NCBI GenBank assembly: GCA_016195405.1
Contig: JACPZP010000078.1
Span: forward strand, 1-48,829
Source of the DNA: Planctomycetota bacterium
GTDB lineage: Bacteria; Planctomycetota; Planctomycetia; Gemmatales; Gemmataceae
Reading direction: 5' to 3'
DNA length: 48,829 nt
Numbering within the stretch: position 1 is the first letter of the stretch; each line of letters opens with the position of its first letter. Shown in pieces: positions 35,045 through 45,381 of the stretch. Both the position numbers and the translations under genes were made by a program. The notes under the pieces are model-generated. The model ran no database searches. It had not been told where the DNA came from and saw only the letters and a list, made by a program, of their open reading frames with translations.

Positions 35045-36115
35045 GTGGCCGGCGTCGTCGAAGCGTTGCGCGCCCATGGCGCCATGGATTTCACCATCGT
35101 GGTCGTGTCATCGGCGGCCGACCCGGCGCCGTTGCAATACATCGCGCCCTACGCCGGCGCCGCTATGGCCGAGTTCTACATGTACGAACAGGGCCGCGAC
35201 ACCCTGTGCATCTACGACGACTTGACGAAACAGGCCGCCGCTTATCGCCAGCTTTCGCTCCTGATGCGGCGGCCTCCAGGCCGCGAGGCGTATCCAGGCG
35301 ACATCTTCTACTGCCACTCGCGCTTGCTCGAACGCTCCGCCAAATTGGCCGAGCGCTGGGTCATCGTTCCCAAAGACGCCGACGACTCCAAAGTGAAGGA
35401 CGATTGGGGCGTCAATCGCAAGCCCGACGGCGCCGGCATGGTCTACATTGGGCCCTTGGAAAAGGAGCACGCGGAGAAGCACGACCTGCCCAAGCATCCG
35501 GGCCACAAGCTCGCCAAGGTCTTCGGCACCGGCGGCAGCTTGACCGCTTTGCCCGTGATCGAAACGCTCGAAGGCGAGGTGTCCGCGTACATTCCGACCA
35601 ACGTGATCTCGATCACCGACGGGCAGATTTATTTGCAGCCCGATTTGTTCTTCGCCGGCGTGCGGCCGGCCATCGACGTGGGCATCTCGGTGTCGCGCGT
35701 CGGTGGCAAGGCCCAGATTCCCGCCATGAAGCAGATTGCCGGCAGCTTGCGGCTCGACCTGGCGGCCTTCCGCGAGCTGGAAGCATTCGCCCAGCTGGGC
35801 ACCGAGCTTGACAAGGCGACCCAATCTCAGCTCGACCGCGGCTACCGCATGGTCGAGATTCTGAAGCAGCCGCAGTTCAAGCCGATGCACGTGGCCGACC
35901 AGGTGATGATCATCTTCGCCGCCAGCAAGGGCTATCTCGACAAGGTGCCGCGCAACCAGGTGGCGGGGTGGGAGCAGCAGTTTCTGAACTTCATGAAGGA
36001 GCAGCGGCCGGAAGTGCGCACGAAGCTGGTGAAGGAGCGCAAGATATCGCCGGAGATTGAGAAACAGTTGGCGGCGGCGATCGATTTCTTCGTGCCGCAG
36101 TTCAAGGCGGGGTAA
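35045..36115 (+). CDS. atpA: ATP synthase subunit alpha, C-terminal part
   Basis: The remaining ~356 residues of subunit alpha in the same frame as 34430-35041. It carries the catalytic-site features [39 protein letters not shown] and [20 protein letters not shown], and a family-typical helical end. An insertion of ~40 residues (about [19 protein letters not shown] to KLAKVFG) is longer than in E. coli and may be typical of planctomycetes. GTG 35045 with AAAGGA about 7 bases upstream could restart translation, giving a two-chain subunit; readthrough or a sequencing error are alternatives. Confidence 0.9.
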   Translation: MAGVVEALRAHGAMDFTIVVVSSAADPAPLQYIAPYAGAAMAEFYMYEQGRDTLCIYDDLTKQAAAYRQLSLLMRRPPGREAYPGDIFYCHSRLLERSAKLAERWVIVPKDADDSKVKDDWGVNRKPDGAGMVYIGPLEKEHAEKHDLPKHPGHKLAKVFGTGGSLTALPVIETLEGEVSAYIPTNVISITDGQIYLQPDLFFAGVRPAIDVGISVSRVGGKAQIPAMKQIAGSLRLDLAAFRELEAFAQLGTELDKATQSQLDRGYRMVEILKQPQFKPMHVADQVMIIFAASKGYLDKVPRNQVAGWEQQFLNFMKEQRPEVRTKLVKERKISPEIEKQLAAAIDFFVPQFKAG

Positions 36116-36155
36116 AGTAAAATAAGCCATGGCGGCAAAACGGAGGAGTTGACCC

Positions 36156-36794
36156 ATGGCGATGCAAGAAACTTTCGAAAGAAATGTGGCGAAATCCGCC
36201 GTTCTGTCGGAACAGCAAATGCCACAGGTAATTCCTCTGGGCGACGTGATTCGGGTCCTGAACGATGGCGGGATCAGCTTTGTTCTCGTAGGTGCACACG
36301 GGCTGGCAGGATGGAGGAAGAAACCAAGGGCGACGGAAGACGTGGACGTTGTCGTGGCGCTGCGTCAGGTGAAAAAGGCAGTGCGCCTTCTATTGGATGC
36401 GTTCCCACAACTGGAAGAAGTGGACTTGCCAGTCGTCGTGCGCCTCCGACACCGAGATTTGGGAGACGTGGCAGTCGATGTGATGAAGCCGGTTCAACAG
36501 CCTTATATGGAGGTGTTCAAGCATACGAAAAAGGTCACCACGGATGGCCTAACGTATCGCATACCGACACTGGAAATGGCAATCGTCATGAAGTTCTCGG
36601 CGATGACGAGCCTCTACCGAGCCGACGCCGATAAATTTCTGGACGCACATGACTTCGTGGTGATGGCTCGGGAGAATCCTGATTTCGACAAGGAAGCGCT
36701 TAGTGAGTTAGCCTCGCTGATCTACGCGGACGGAGGCAAAGACTTGTTGGAAATGGTTCGAAAAGTGCAGGCCGGAGAAAAGCTCGTTCTCTAA
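36156..36794 (+). CDS. Nucleotidyltransferase-fold protein (AbiEii/DUF6036-like)
   Basis: A 212-residue protein with the Pol-beta-type signature GAHGLAGWRKKPRATEDVDVVV (Asp62 and Asp64), then a third acidic residue in VAVDVMKP (Asp108): the usual three-carboxylate site of minimal nucleotidyltransferases. Similar proteins occur as toxins of AbiEii/MenT-type and DUF6036 systems. It lies inside the atp cluster, 40 bases after atpA. ATG 36156 has GGAGG nearby. A paralog follows atpG (38340-39020). Enzyme activity and target are not known; the motif only shows an intact-looking site. Confidence 0.75.
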   Translation: MAMQETFERNVAKSAVLSEQQMPQVIPLGDVIRVLNDGGISFVLVGAHGLAGWRKKPRATEDVDVVVALRQVKKAVRLLLDAFPQLEEVDLPVVVRLRHRDLGDVAVDVMKPVQQPYMEVFKHTKKVTTDGLTYRIPTLEMAIVMKFSAMTSLYRADADKFLDAHDFVVMARENPDFDKEALSELASLIYADGGKDLLEMVRKVQAGEKLVL

Positions 36795-36910
36795 AAGCTC
36801 GTTCTCTGACGGCCCAGGCGCTGCTGGCGATGATGCGTTGTGAAGAACCATGACGCGGTTGGATAGAACGAAGGCCCAGGATTTCTCATTACTATGGGAT
36901 CTCCATTTAC

Positions 36911-37132
36911 ATGTACTACCAGGATCACGCGCCTCCGCATTTTCATGCAATCTATGGGGAACACGAGGCGACGGTTCGAATCGACAAGGCAGACATCTTT
37001 GAAGGTGAGCTGCCCCGACGAGCGTTGAAGCTTGTCAAGGAATGGGCGAAGTTGCATCAGAAGGAGCTTGCGGAGAATTGGGATCTAGCCCGCGCCGCTG
37101 AAAAACTCAAGCCCGTCGATCCGCTGGAGTAG
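36911..37132 (+). CDS. DUF4160-family protein, apparent start codon lost
   Basis: A 73-residue product from ATG 36911 (MYYQDHAPPHFHAIYGEHEA..). DUF4160 proteins often begin about 12 residues earlier (MPxIxxFYGIxIxMY); here the same frame encodes PRISHYYGISIYMYYQDHAP from 36875, but the codon before CCC is AGG, not ATG, and no ATG, GTG or TTG lies between a stop at 36851 and 36875. The true start is either missing (ATG changed to AGG), non-standard, or moved to 36911. It is followed 2 bases later by a DUF2442 gene, the common partner of DUF4160 in a putative toxin-antitoxin pair. Confidence 0.6.
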   Translation: MYYQDHAPPHFHAIYGEHEATVRIDKADIFEGELPRRALKLVKEWAKLHQKELAENWDLARAAEKLKPVDPLE

Positions 37133-37134
37133 AA

Positions 37135-37416
37135 ATGATACTTCGAATAACACACGCACGGCACCTGGCCCCGTTCGTTCTCGAACTCAAGTTCAATGAC
37201 GGTGCTACGAAGCGAGTCGATGTACGATCTTTATTGCATGGACCCATGTTTGCGCCGTTACGGAAACCCAGTTATTTTCGACGAGGCACGCTGGAACGAG
37301 AATGTGGCACCATGTGCTGGCCGAATGGCGCCGACCTGGCGCCCGAGGCTCTATATGAGTTGCCGGACCACGCGGATAGGGACAAGAAAAAAAGAAGAAA
37401 AGCTCTGGTGAAGTAA
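37135..37416 (+). CDS. DUF2442-family protein
   Basis: A 93-residue protein with the DUF2442 pattern: RITHARHLAPFVLELKFNDG, RSLLHGPMFAPLR and NGADLAPEALYELPD. A ribosome site GGAG overlaps the stop of the preceding DUF4160 gene (ctggagTAGaaATG), so the two are coupled. DUF4160-DUF2442 pairs are found widely and are suspected toxin-antitoxin modules; function is not proven. It ends 4 bases before atpG. Confidence 0.75.
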   Translation: MILRITHARHLAPFVLELKFNDGATKRVDVRSLLHGPMFAPLRKPSYFRRGTLERECGTMCWPNGADLAPEALYELPDHADRDKKKRRKALVK

Positions 37417-37420
37417 TCCC

Positions 37421-38308
37421 ATGGCCAAAACCCGTGCCATCGTCAAACGTCGAAAAGCGATCCGTAACATCCGCAAGATCACGCGGACTATGGAGCTGAT
37501 CGCGACTGCGCGCTTTCAGAAAACCATGCAGCGGGCGACCGAGGCCGAGGCGTTCACGCGCAAGATCGCCGAGTTGGCGGCCGACTTGAGCGCCAGCGCC
37601 ACCAACATCCAGCATCCGCTTTTGGAAAAGCGCGACCCGGTCAAACGCACGCTGATTCTGGTCATCGGCTCCAATCGCGGGCTATGCGGTGGCTACAACG
37701 CCGCCATTATTCGTGAAGCGGCGGCGGCCATTCACAAGGTGCTGCCGGCGGGCGCGACCAGCGGCGAGAACCTGCATCTGGAAATCGTCGGTAAGCGAAT
37801 CATCACCTGGGTCAAGTACCAAAGGATCGCCTACGCCAAAGGCTACACCAACTTCGAAGACAAGCCGCAATACGCCGAGGTCGAGGAGATCGCCGACCGC
37901 TATATCGCGTTGTATGTTTCCGGCAAAGTCGACCGTGTCGACGTGGCTTACTCGAAGTTCATCAACGCCGCCAAGCAGATTCCAGTGGTGGAGACGCTGT
38001 TGCCCTTAGCCCCGGAGCCGGCGAAAGAGCAGAAGAAGCCGGCGACGACGGTGGAGTACGAGTTCATGCCTACGGCGAAGGAGATTCTCGAAGAAATCCT
38101 GCCGGTGTCGTTCAAGATTCGCCTCTTCAAATGCTTCTTAGATGCCGCCGTCAGCGAGCAAATCGCCCGCCGCGTGGCGATGAAGGCGGCCACCGAGAAC
38201 GCCGGCGACATGATCAAGAGCCTAACGCAACAATATAACCGCGCCCGCCAGGCCCAGATCACCAAAGAGATCGCGGAAGTCATCGGCGGGGCTGAGTCGT
38301 TGAAATGA
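37421..38308 (+). CDS. atpG: ATP synthase subunit gamma
   Basis: A 295-residue central-stalk subunit. The N-terminal helix (AKTRAIVKRRKAIRNIRKIT) and TMELIATARFQK, the ITLVIGSNRGLCGGYNA-type segment (GSNRGLCGGYN) and the C-terminal helix (MKAATENAGDMIKSLTQQYN) all match the family. The length is normal. It is split from atpA by three inserted genes and from atpD by a nucleotidyltransferase gene. Confidence 0.97.
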   Translation: MAKTRAIVKRRKAIRNIRKITRTMELIATARFQKTMQRATEAEAFTRKIAELAADLSASATNIQHPLLEKRDPVKRTLILVIGSNRGLCGGYNAAIIREAAAAIHKVLPAGATSGENLHLEIVGKRIITWVKYQRIAYAKGYTNFEDKPQYAEVEEIADRYIALYVSGKVDRVDVAYSKFINAAKQIPVVETLLPLAPEPAKEQKKPATTVEYEFMPTAKEILEEILPVSFKIRLFKCFLDAAVSEQIARRVAMKAATENAGDMIKSLTQQYNRARQAQITKEIAEVIGGAESLK

Positions 38309-38339
38309 GCGAGTGACCGCAATTATTGAAGGTCGAAGA

Positions 38340-39020
38340 ATGGTTTCGACGTTGCAACGGCCCGGGATCGATGGTTTGCGCCACGCCGATGCCCTGCGTG
38401 ACAGCATTCGTTTGACGCAAACTTTTTATCGAATGTACCGGTCAGGCCAACGCATGATTACACCCGAAGAGATCATCGCTGTGCTCAACGACGCCGGCGT
38501 TAAGTTCGTCTTGATGGGTACCTATGGCGTCGGCGGCTGGAGAAGTGAGCCACGGGCCACGGATGATGTCGATTTTTTGATTCAAAAGTCGTCACACACA
38601 AGAGCTATTGAGGCGATTCAGAAGGCTTTTCCAACCCTTAAGATGTTAGACCAAACCGTAGTGACGCGTTTCGTGGATCCGACAACGAAAAGAGTCGTGA
38701 TCGATCTGATGAAGCCATATGAAGCGATTTACCGCGCCGTTTTCAAGAACGCCGTACCGGCTGGACATACGCACCGCATTCCGGACTTGGAAATGGCCCT
38801 GGTAACCAAGTTTGCCGCCATGATCTCCTCGAATCGGCCGGCAAAGAAAAGGCAGATCGACGCAGGCGATTTCTCCGACATCGTCCAGGAAAACGCTGGA
38901 ATCATTGACATGGCCAAGCTGAGGCGCCTCGCCAATTTGGTGTCTAAGGGCGCCGCCAAAAAAATCACTGAGTTCATTGAGGATGCTAAAGCAGGTCGAA
39001 TCCTTAGACTGGAAGGCTGA
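38340..39020 (+). CDS. Nucleotidyltransferase-fold protein, paralog in atp cluster
   Basis: A 226-residue paralog of 36156-36794. The signature is VLMGTYGVGGWRSEPRATDDVDFLI with the paired Asps, and VVIDLMKPYEA holds the third. A shorter start at ATG 38454 (MITPEEIIAVLND) fits the conserved domain; an N-terminal stretch of ~38 residues is unsupported. The gene lies between atpG (31 bases before) and atpD (60 bases after). A perfect 7-bp stem (GAGTCGC...GCGACTC, 39019-39039) spans its stop and the gap to atpD. Confidence 0.7.
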   Translation: MVSTLQRPGIDGLRHADALRDSIRLTQTFYRMYRSGQRMITPEEIIAVLNDAGVKFVLMGTYGVGGWRSEPRATDDVDFLIQKSSHTRAIEAIQKAFPTLKMLDQTVVTRFVDPTTKRVVIDLMKPYEAIYRAVFKNAVPAGHTHRIPDLEMALVTKFAAMISSNRPAKKRQIDAGDFSDIVQENAGIIDMAKLRRLANLVSKGAAKKITEFIEDAKAGRILRLEG

Positions 39021-39062
39021 GTCGCCTAAGGAGCGACTCGGAATTCAAGTCGGGGTTTCTAA

Positions 39063-40523
<1,461 letters not shown>

Positions 40524-40605
40524 TTTGCTGAAAACGACGAATCGAAACGGTTCCCGCCCGCCCTTTGACAGGCCGAAAGAAAAAGCGATACCGGAGCAGA
40601 AAGAA

Positions 40606-40830
40606 ATGAAAGCACGAAAAACGAAATCGAAACCCTATTGGGAAATGAACAAAGAAGAGCTGGCCGAAGCGACTCGTGAATTCGATCAAGAACTTGCCCC
40701 GGACACGTTTCACTCATTGAGCCCACAAAAACAACTCGTTTGGGAGCGCTTGCAAAAAGAGAAGAACGCCAAGGGGACAGGCCCGGCCGCACCGAAGAAG
40801 CGACACAACAAGCGCAAGCGGGCCGGATGA
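40606..40830 (+). CDS. Small charged protein of unknown function
   Basis: A 74-residue protein: a Lys/Arg-rich start, a helical middle (MNKEELAEATREFDQELAPD, then FHSLSPQKQLVWERLQKEK) and a Lys/Arg/Pro-rich tail. I do not recognise the family, though similar small proteins seem common in planctomycetes (impression only). ATG 40606 has GGAG (about 40592) upstream. The frame is open further upstream to atpD. It may be an ordinary cytoplasmic protein, perhaps nucleic-acid-binding given its basic ends. Confidence 0.5.
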   Translation: MKARKTKSKPYWEMNKEELAEATREFDQELAPDTFHSLSPQKQLVWERLQKEKNAKGTGPAAPKKRHNKRKRAG

Positions 40831-41003
40831 ACGGGGACCTTGTGCGTAGTCTCAAGAAAACACCTAGCCTCGAAACGGTTGGAAAGGTCTTGGAGATCGA
40901 GACCAGCCGGGGTGAGAGTAGAACCACGGATTTCACGGATTACACGGAGGGGGGACAACCATGAAGTCGCACTTTGGACTAGCTTTTGGCCGGAAGGATT
41001 GAA

Positions 41004-41423
41004 ATGGATATTGAGACAACTGGAAAGAGCCTGAAGTGCATTATCGTCACGCCCGAGCGCGCCGTGCTCGACCAAACCGTTGACTTCGTCGCGGTGCCGA
41101 TGGTGGACGGCGAGTTGGGGGTGCTTCCCAGTCGAGCGCCCTTAATCGGCCGGCTCGGTTACGGCGAGTTGCGCACGCAAGACGGCAAGAACATCCAGCG
41201 CTTCTATATCGACGGCGGCTTCGTGCAGATTCGCTCCGACGTGGTGACGGTCCTGACGCCCAAGGCGATCCCGGCCGAGCAAATCAAGCTTGCCGCCGCC
41301 GAGGAAGCGCTCAAGGCCGCACAGGGTATCGCTGGCACTCCGGAAGCACAGGAAGCCCAGTCCAAATCCCAACAACGAGCGCGAGCGCAGATTCGCATCG
41401 CTTCCAAGACCCCCGCGGAATAG
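41004..41423 (+). CDS. atpC: ATP synthase subunit epsilon
   Basis: A 139-residue subunit with the N-terminal beta-barrel: CIIVTPERAVLDQTVDFVAV, then DGELGVLPSRAPLIGRLGYG and YIDGGFVQIRSDVVTVLT. The C-terminal helices are degraded into an Ala/Gln-rich segment (about 95-135), so the inhibitory helix pair may be weaker than usual. ATG 41004 has AAGGA about 6 bases upstream. It is the last gene of the cluster, set 173 bases after the small gene at 40606. Confidence 0.93.
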   Translation: MDIETTGKSLKCIIVTPERAVLDQTVDFVAVPMVDGELGVLPSRAPLIGRLGYGELRTQDGKNIQRFYIDGGFVQIRSDVVTVLTPKAIPAEQIKLAAAEEALKAAQGIAGTPEAQEAQSKSQQRARAQIRIASKTPAE

Positions 41424-41676
41424 ACGTGGGCCTCTCTTACGATTGACATTTCCTCAAAGTTGTTTATCTGATAGTTCTCATACGCCGATGTAAAAACGAG
41501 AGGACGATCGGCGCAAACGCGTAACGCGCAAACAGGTAACCAGCTTGCCGGGCTCGAAGGCAAAGTTAATCTGAGCAGTTTGGCGACAATGCCAATGCCC
41601 TTCCCACTCAACTGCTTTCCCATCTAACTCGCTGCCTCCGGTCTTCGCTTGCCTTGAAAGAACTCGGACCGGAGCC

Positions 41677-43257
41677 ATGAAAATCCTTCTCGTTTACCCC
41701 AAGTTCCCCGACACCTACTGGAGCTTCAGTCACGCGTTGGGCTTATGGAACAAGCGCTCCGCGTTTCCGCCGCTGGGGCTCTTGACCGTGGCGGCCTACT
41801 TGCCGCCGACCTGGCAGCGGCGTCTGGTCGATCTGAACGTGAAGGAGCTAAGCAAAGCGGACATCGCCTGGGCCGACGTCGTGTTCCTGAGCGCCATGAT
41901 CGTCCAGCAGGCCTCGCTCCAAGAGATCATTACCCGCTGCAAAGCGCTGGGCAAGCGCGTCGTCGTGGGCGGGCCGTTCGCCAGCACCGGCTCGGAGCGC
42001 CTCCCCGACGCCGATCACGTGTTCAAGGGCGAAGCGGAAACCACGCTTCCCGATTTCATCCGCGACCTCGAAAGCGGCGTTCCCAAGCGGATCTACGAAG
42101 CTGCTGAGAAGCCCGCCCTCACCTCCACTCCGGTCCCCCAGTTTGACCTTGTGGACCTTTCCCAGTATCTCGCCATGCCGGTTCAGTTCTCGCGCGGCTG
42201 TCCATTTCGCTGCGAATTCTGCGACATCATCGAGATCTATGGCCGTGTGCCGCGCACCAAAACCAACGACCAGATGCTGGCGGAGTTGGATGTCCTCTAC
42301 GAGCTGGGCTGGCGCGGCCTAGTCTTCATCGTCGACGACAACTTCATCGGCAACAAACGCAACGTCAAAAGCTTCCTGCCGCACCTGGCCGACTGGTCTG
42401 AGCGCCATGGCCGGCCGTTCTCTTTTCTCACGGAAGCGAGCCTCAATCTGGCCGATGACGATGAGCTTTTGGGGCTGATGAAGAACGCCGGCCTTCGCCG
42501 CGTCTTTATCGGCATCGAGACGCCGGTCGAGCGCAGCTTGAAAGAAGCGCAAAAAGGGCAGAACACGCGCCGCGACATGCTGGCCGCCGTCCACAAGATT
42601 CAAGGCTACGGCATGGAGGTCATGGCCGGCTTCATCGTCGGCTTCGACAACGACCCCGACGACATCTTCCAACTCCAGATCGACTTCATTCGCGCCAGCG
42701 CCATCCCGCAAAGCATGGTCGGCGTGCTTTCCGCTTTGCCGGACACGCAGCTTTGGCGACGCCTGGAGCGCGAAGGCCGTCTGCTTGCCGACGCCAGCGG
42801 CGACAACACCGACGGCTCGCTCAACTTTGTGCCGCGCATGGACCCCGCACAACTCGTGGAAGGCTACAAACATATCTTGAAGACGATCTATAGCCCGCGC
42901 GAGTTCTATCAGCGGGCGCTCGACTGCCTTGAGCGGACGCCGCAGGAGACGCCGGAACCGTTCGGCGATGGCGTGATCAAGAATCTGATCGACTTGGGAC
43001 GTACCCTGCTCACCCTCGGCGTACGCGACCGAGAGCGCAGCCATTTCTGGAGGTTCGTAGGCCGTATCCTTCGCCATCATCCGCACCGCCTCGCCAACGC
43101 CCTCATCCTGGCATCGCTCGGCTATCATTTCCGCAGGATTACCGAGAACGTCGTGCAAACGCCGTTGGAGATGCAAACGCCGGCGGAAACGCCAATGCAG
43201 ACGGAAAAGACCCGGCCTTTCGTCCCGCGCATTTGGGATGCGCGGCACGCGGCGTGA
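41677..43257 (+). CDS. B12-binding radical SAM protein
   Basis: A 526-residue protein. The N-terminal B12-binding-like part (about 1-120: [40 protein letters not shown]) is followed by a radical SAM domain with the cluster motif [10 protein letters not shown] (Cys175, Cys179, Cys182), then [18 protein letters not shown] and [13 protein letters not shown]. The end has DUF4070-like features, then a Pro/Thr-rich tail. Such enzymes often methylate inactive carbons or act in lipid and secondary metabolism; the substrate is not clear. Some homologs belong to hopanoid pathways, but no other hopanoid gene is here. Ribosome site CGGAG is 8 bases upstream. Confidence 0.88.
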   Translation: MKILLVYPKFPDTYWSFSHALGLWNKRSAFPPLGLLTVAAYLPPTWQRRLVDLNVKELSKADIAWADVVFLSAMIVQQASLQEIITRCKALGKRVVVGGPFASTGSERLPDADHVFKGEAETTLPDFIRDLESGVPKRIYEAAEKPALTSTPVPQFDLVDLSQYLAMPVQFSRGCPFRCEFCDIIEIYGRVPRTKTNDQMLAELDVLYELGWRGLVFIVDDNFIGNKRNVKSFLPHLADWSERHGRPFSFLTEASLNLADDDELLGLMKNAGLRRVFIGIETPVERSLKEAQKGQNTRRDMLAAVHKIQGYGMEVMAGFIVGFDNDPDDIFQLQIDFIRASAIPQSMVGVLSALPDTQLWRRLEREGRLLADASGDNTDGSLNFVPRMDPAQLVEGYKHILKTIYSPREFYQRALDCLERTPQETPEPFGDGVIKNLIDLGRTLLTLGVRDRERSHFWRFVGRILRHHPHRLANALILASLGYHFRRITENVVQTPLEMQTPAETPMQTEKTRPFVPRIWDARHAA

Positions 43258-43505
43258 AGTTAGAACCGTTTCCACGTCTTATGCCATTTAACGCGCATCG
43301 ACGCTTTCGGCATTTTCCGAAAGGCGAGGCGTTTCCGTCAAGTCCCCAAAAGCCGCAGGACCTTTCCGAATCATCGGGAATCGCTAAAGTTGGCGGCGAT
43401 TCGCGCCGACGGCAGTTGCTCGGGTTGGCTTTGGAGGCAATGCTTGGAGGCGATTTCAAAAGGGGGTCAGATCCTCCAAGTCACAGAGAAGAGAGGGAAG
43501 GCACT

Positions 43506-43826
43506 ATGGCCCGCGCACGTCTTGCTTCGCTGTCCGTGGCGGCCGCCGCCGCGCTGTTTGCATCCGGTTGCATGACGCCTTCTTGCGAGAGCGGCGGCGG
43601 ATTTTTCAGCCGCTTCAATATCTTTCACCGCAACAACACGCCCGAATGCTGCTGCATGGAGGGTGGGGAGTTCACGGCGTCCAGCGTGCCTGTCACGACG
43701 GAAGGGCCGGTGCTGACCGTTCCTCCACAGTCTACGACGCCGACCGGCCCGCCGCCGCGGATCATTACGGTCCCCCAGCAACAGGCGCCAAATGTGCCGT
43801 ATTCGCCGACAGGGCTGAGGAAATGA
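43506..43826 (+). CDS. Small lipoprotein
   Basis: A 106-residue exported protein. The signal has ARARLASLSVAAAAALFASGC with the lipobox FASGC, so Cys22 would be lipid-modified. The mature part has two Cys groups (CESGGG and CCC in NTPECCCMEGG) and a Pro/Thr/Val-rich tail. Function is unknown. ATG 43506 follows GGAAGG; earlier open codons from 43233 are unsupported. The 248-base gap before it holds no other gene I can support. Confidence 0.75.
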   Translation: MARARLASLSVAAAAALFASGCMTPSCESGGGFFSRFNIFHRNNTPECCCMEGGEFTASSVPVTTEGPVLTVPPQSTTPTGPPPRIITVPQQQAPNVPYSPTGLRK

Positions 43827-43860
43827 CGGGATGACGGGTGACGGGATGACGGGGTGACAC

Positions 43861-43907
43861 GATGACGGGATGACGGGGTGACCCTTTCACCCCGTCATCC
43901 CGTCATC
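43861..43907. terminator. Perfect 21-bp hairpin between converging genes
   Basis: Arms 43861-43881 (GATGACGGGATGACGGGGTG and one more base) and 43887-43907 are perfect reverse complements around the 5-base loop CCCTT. It follows tandem GATGACGGG words (43835-43870). Its place between a plus-strand lipoprotein gene and a minus-strand ceramidase-like gene suits a two-way terminator, though there is no T-run. Confidence 0.6.
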
Positions 43908-43918
43908 TCCATACCCCG

Positions 43919-45295
43919 TCACCTCCTCACTAACTCTCGAAACGCCTCGCACAGAAGCGGTGCCGTGTCGGGGCCCAGACTGTTGATCTCACCGTAGGGC
44001 GCGGTTTTGCGGCCATAGCAGAACGGCGGTTTTTCGTCCCATTGGCGCTTGGGAAGGATGTAGCCGATCTCGTCGCTCGCCAGCCCAATGATCATTCGAT
44101 GCGGGCCTTTGAGCTGGGCGTAGATGCCCGGCTCGATGGGGGCGTCAGGAAAATCGGCCTCCTTCTCGGCGGGATCGACAACTTTGCTCAGCACTAACTC
44201 CGGATAGATTTCGCCTGGAATCGCCGCGATCTCCAAGTCGCCGAGCTTGAAATAGCCGATCTCGGTCCGCAGGCACAACTTGCCCTTCGCGTCGCGCTTG
44301 CTCTTAACCGGTTCTGCCTTATCAATGCTGTCGTTCCAGCGAAAGGCCTGCCGGTCAAGCACGCCCAACTCCCAGCCGAGCACATACAGCCTGTTGTCAA
44401 GCGGCAAGAAGATCTTCCTCGTCCTCGCGATCAACGGCATCAACTTGATGTCTTTTGCGTTTTCCAGCGCCTTCACGGCGAGCTTGCCGACGAGTTGGCC
44501 ATAGCGCTCGGTCTTTGCGAAAGTGCCGTCTTCGAGCGCATTGCCGTTGTCGTCCTCCACCTTGACGCGCAGCGACGTCATCAGTCCGCCTACCGTTCCC
44601 GTGAGATACACCACGGGGCAATTGTATTTCTCCTTGAGGAAGCCGACGGTCGCGCCCACGAAGTCGGCGCTGATTTCGACGTTCTTGCTTTCGAGCGTCT
44701 CGGGATGGCAATTCCACTGCACGACCACGCCGGCGGTTTTGGTGTCGTTGTCGAGAAACTCAATGGCCACGAGTTCATCGTGCTTGACGATCGGCTCACG
44801 CGAATCGTGAAGAAGTTCCGGAGCGCGGGCCGTGCCGATCTTGGCCGTCATAGGGCGGGCACTCTTGTCCGCCGTCTGGACCGCCGCGACAATCGCGTCC
44901 TCAATCCTTTGGCGATAATCCGGATCGACGCCGCTCTGGAACATGTTGGGCCCCCACAGGCCGAGCGTGTCCGGTCCCTCGTGATTGTGCGTGCTGGATA
45001 CCAGAACGTGCGTGAAGCCCGGCAGCTTGGCCCGAGCTTTCTCGACCAAGGGCAAAAACAGGCCGACTACATCGACGGACACGAATGCGAGCTTAACTTC
45101 CTTGTGCTTGAGGACCATGGCGCGGGCGATGAGCGGATCGTGAATGGCTTTGGCGACGCGGTTCTTGCCGAAGCCGGCCATGTAGACGGGTTTCTTGTCG
45201 AGCTTTGGCGTGACGTCGAGTTCCGCGAAGCCGACGTGGAGGGCATCGGCGTCCTGCGCGGGCGCTTGCCGGAGCGCCATTCCAAGAAAGATCAT
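43919..45295 (-). CDS. Neutral ceramidase-like exported protein
   Basis: A ~458-residue protein with the N-terminal neutral/alkaline ceramidase (PF04734-type) pattern: FAELDVTPKLDKKPVYMAGF, AIHDPLIARAMVLKHKEVKL and the metal-site motif VLVSSTHNHEGPDTLGLWG. Later VVQWNCHPETL supplies another likely metal His. It is shorter than classical ceramidase (over 650 residues), so the substrate may not be ceramide. Two starts are possible: ATG 45337 (signal peptide MTPHARRLACGLGL then a hydrophobic stretch, encoded within repeat B) or ATG 45295 (MIFLGMALRQAPAQDADAL). I list the shorter; in either case the start is exported. Confidence 0.75.
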   Translation of the reverse strand: MIFLGMALRQAPAQDADALHVGFAELDVTPKLDKKPVYMAGFGKNRVAKAIHDPLIARAMVLKHKEVKLAFVSVDVVGLFLPLVEKARAKLPGFTHVLVSSTHNHEGPDTLGLWGPNMFQSGVDPDYRQRIEDAIVAAVQTADKSARPMTAKIGTARAPELLHDSREPIVKHDELVAIEFLDNDTKTAGVVVQWNCHPETLESKNVEISADFVGATVGFLKEKYNCPVVYLTGTVGGLMTSLRVKVEDDNGNALEDGTFAKTERYGQLVGKLAVKALENAKDIKLMPLIARTRKIFLPLDNRLYVLGWELGVLDRQAFRWNDSIDKAEPVKSKRDAKGKLCLRTEIGYFKLGDLEIAAIPGEIYPELVLSKVVDPAEKEADFPDAPIEPGIYAQLKGPHRMIIGLASDEIGYILPKRQWDEKPPFCYGRKTAPYGEINSLGPDTAPLLCEAFRELVRR

Positions 45296-45300
45296 GAGTC

Positions 45301-45381
45301 CAAGCCCGCACGCGAGTCTTCGAGCGTGCGGGGTCATCGTTGGGTTACCCCGCAGATTCGCTGCGCTCATCTGCGAGCTTG
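45301..45381. repeat. Dispersed ~80-bp hairpin repeat, copy B
   Basis: CAAGCCCGCACGCGAGTCTT... ending in ...GCGAGCTTG, related to copies A and C. It overlaps the 3' end of the sugar isomerase-like gene (the last residues and TAA stop at 45345-45347) and the alternative start of the ceramidase-like gene on the same strand. A repeat apparently inserted here supplied coding ends for one or both genes. Confidence 0.8.

Noticed and set aside
40831..41003. A second small gene before atpC
   Set aside because: The open frames there carry the common ACGGATTTCACGGATT-type repeat and no protein pattern.
41424..41676. Small genes in the gap after atpC, including a 66-residue minus frame
   Set aside because: No motif or ribosome site; the stretch looks non-coding.
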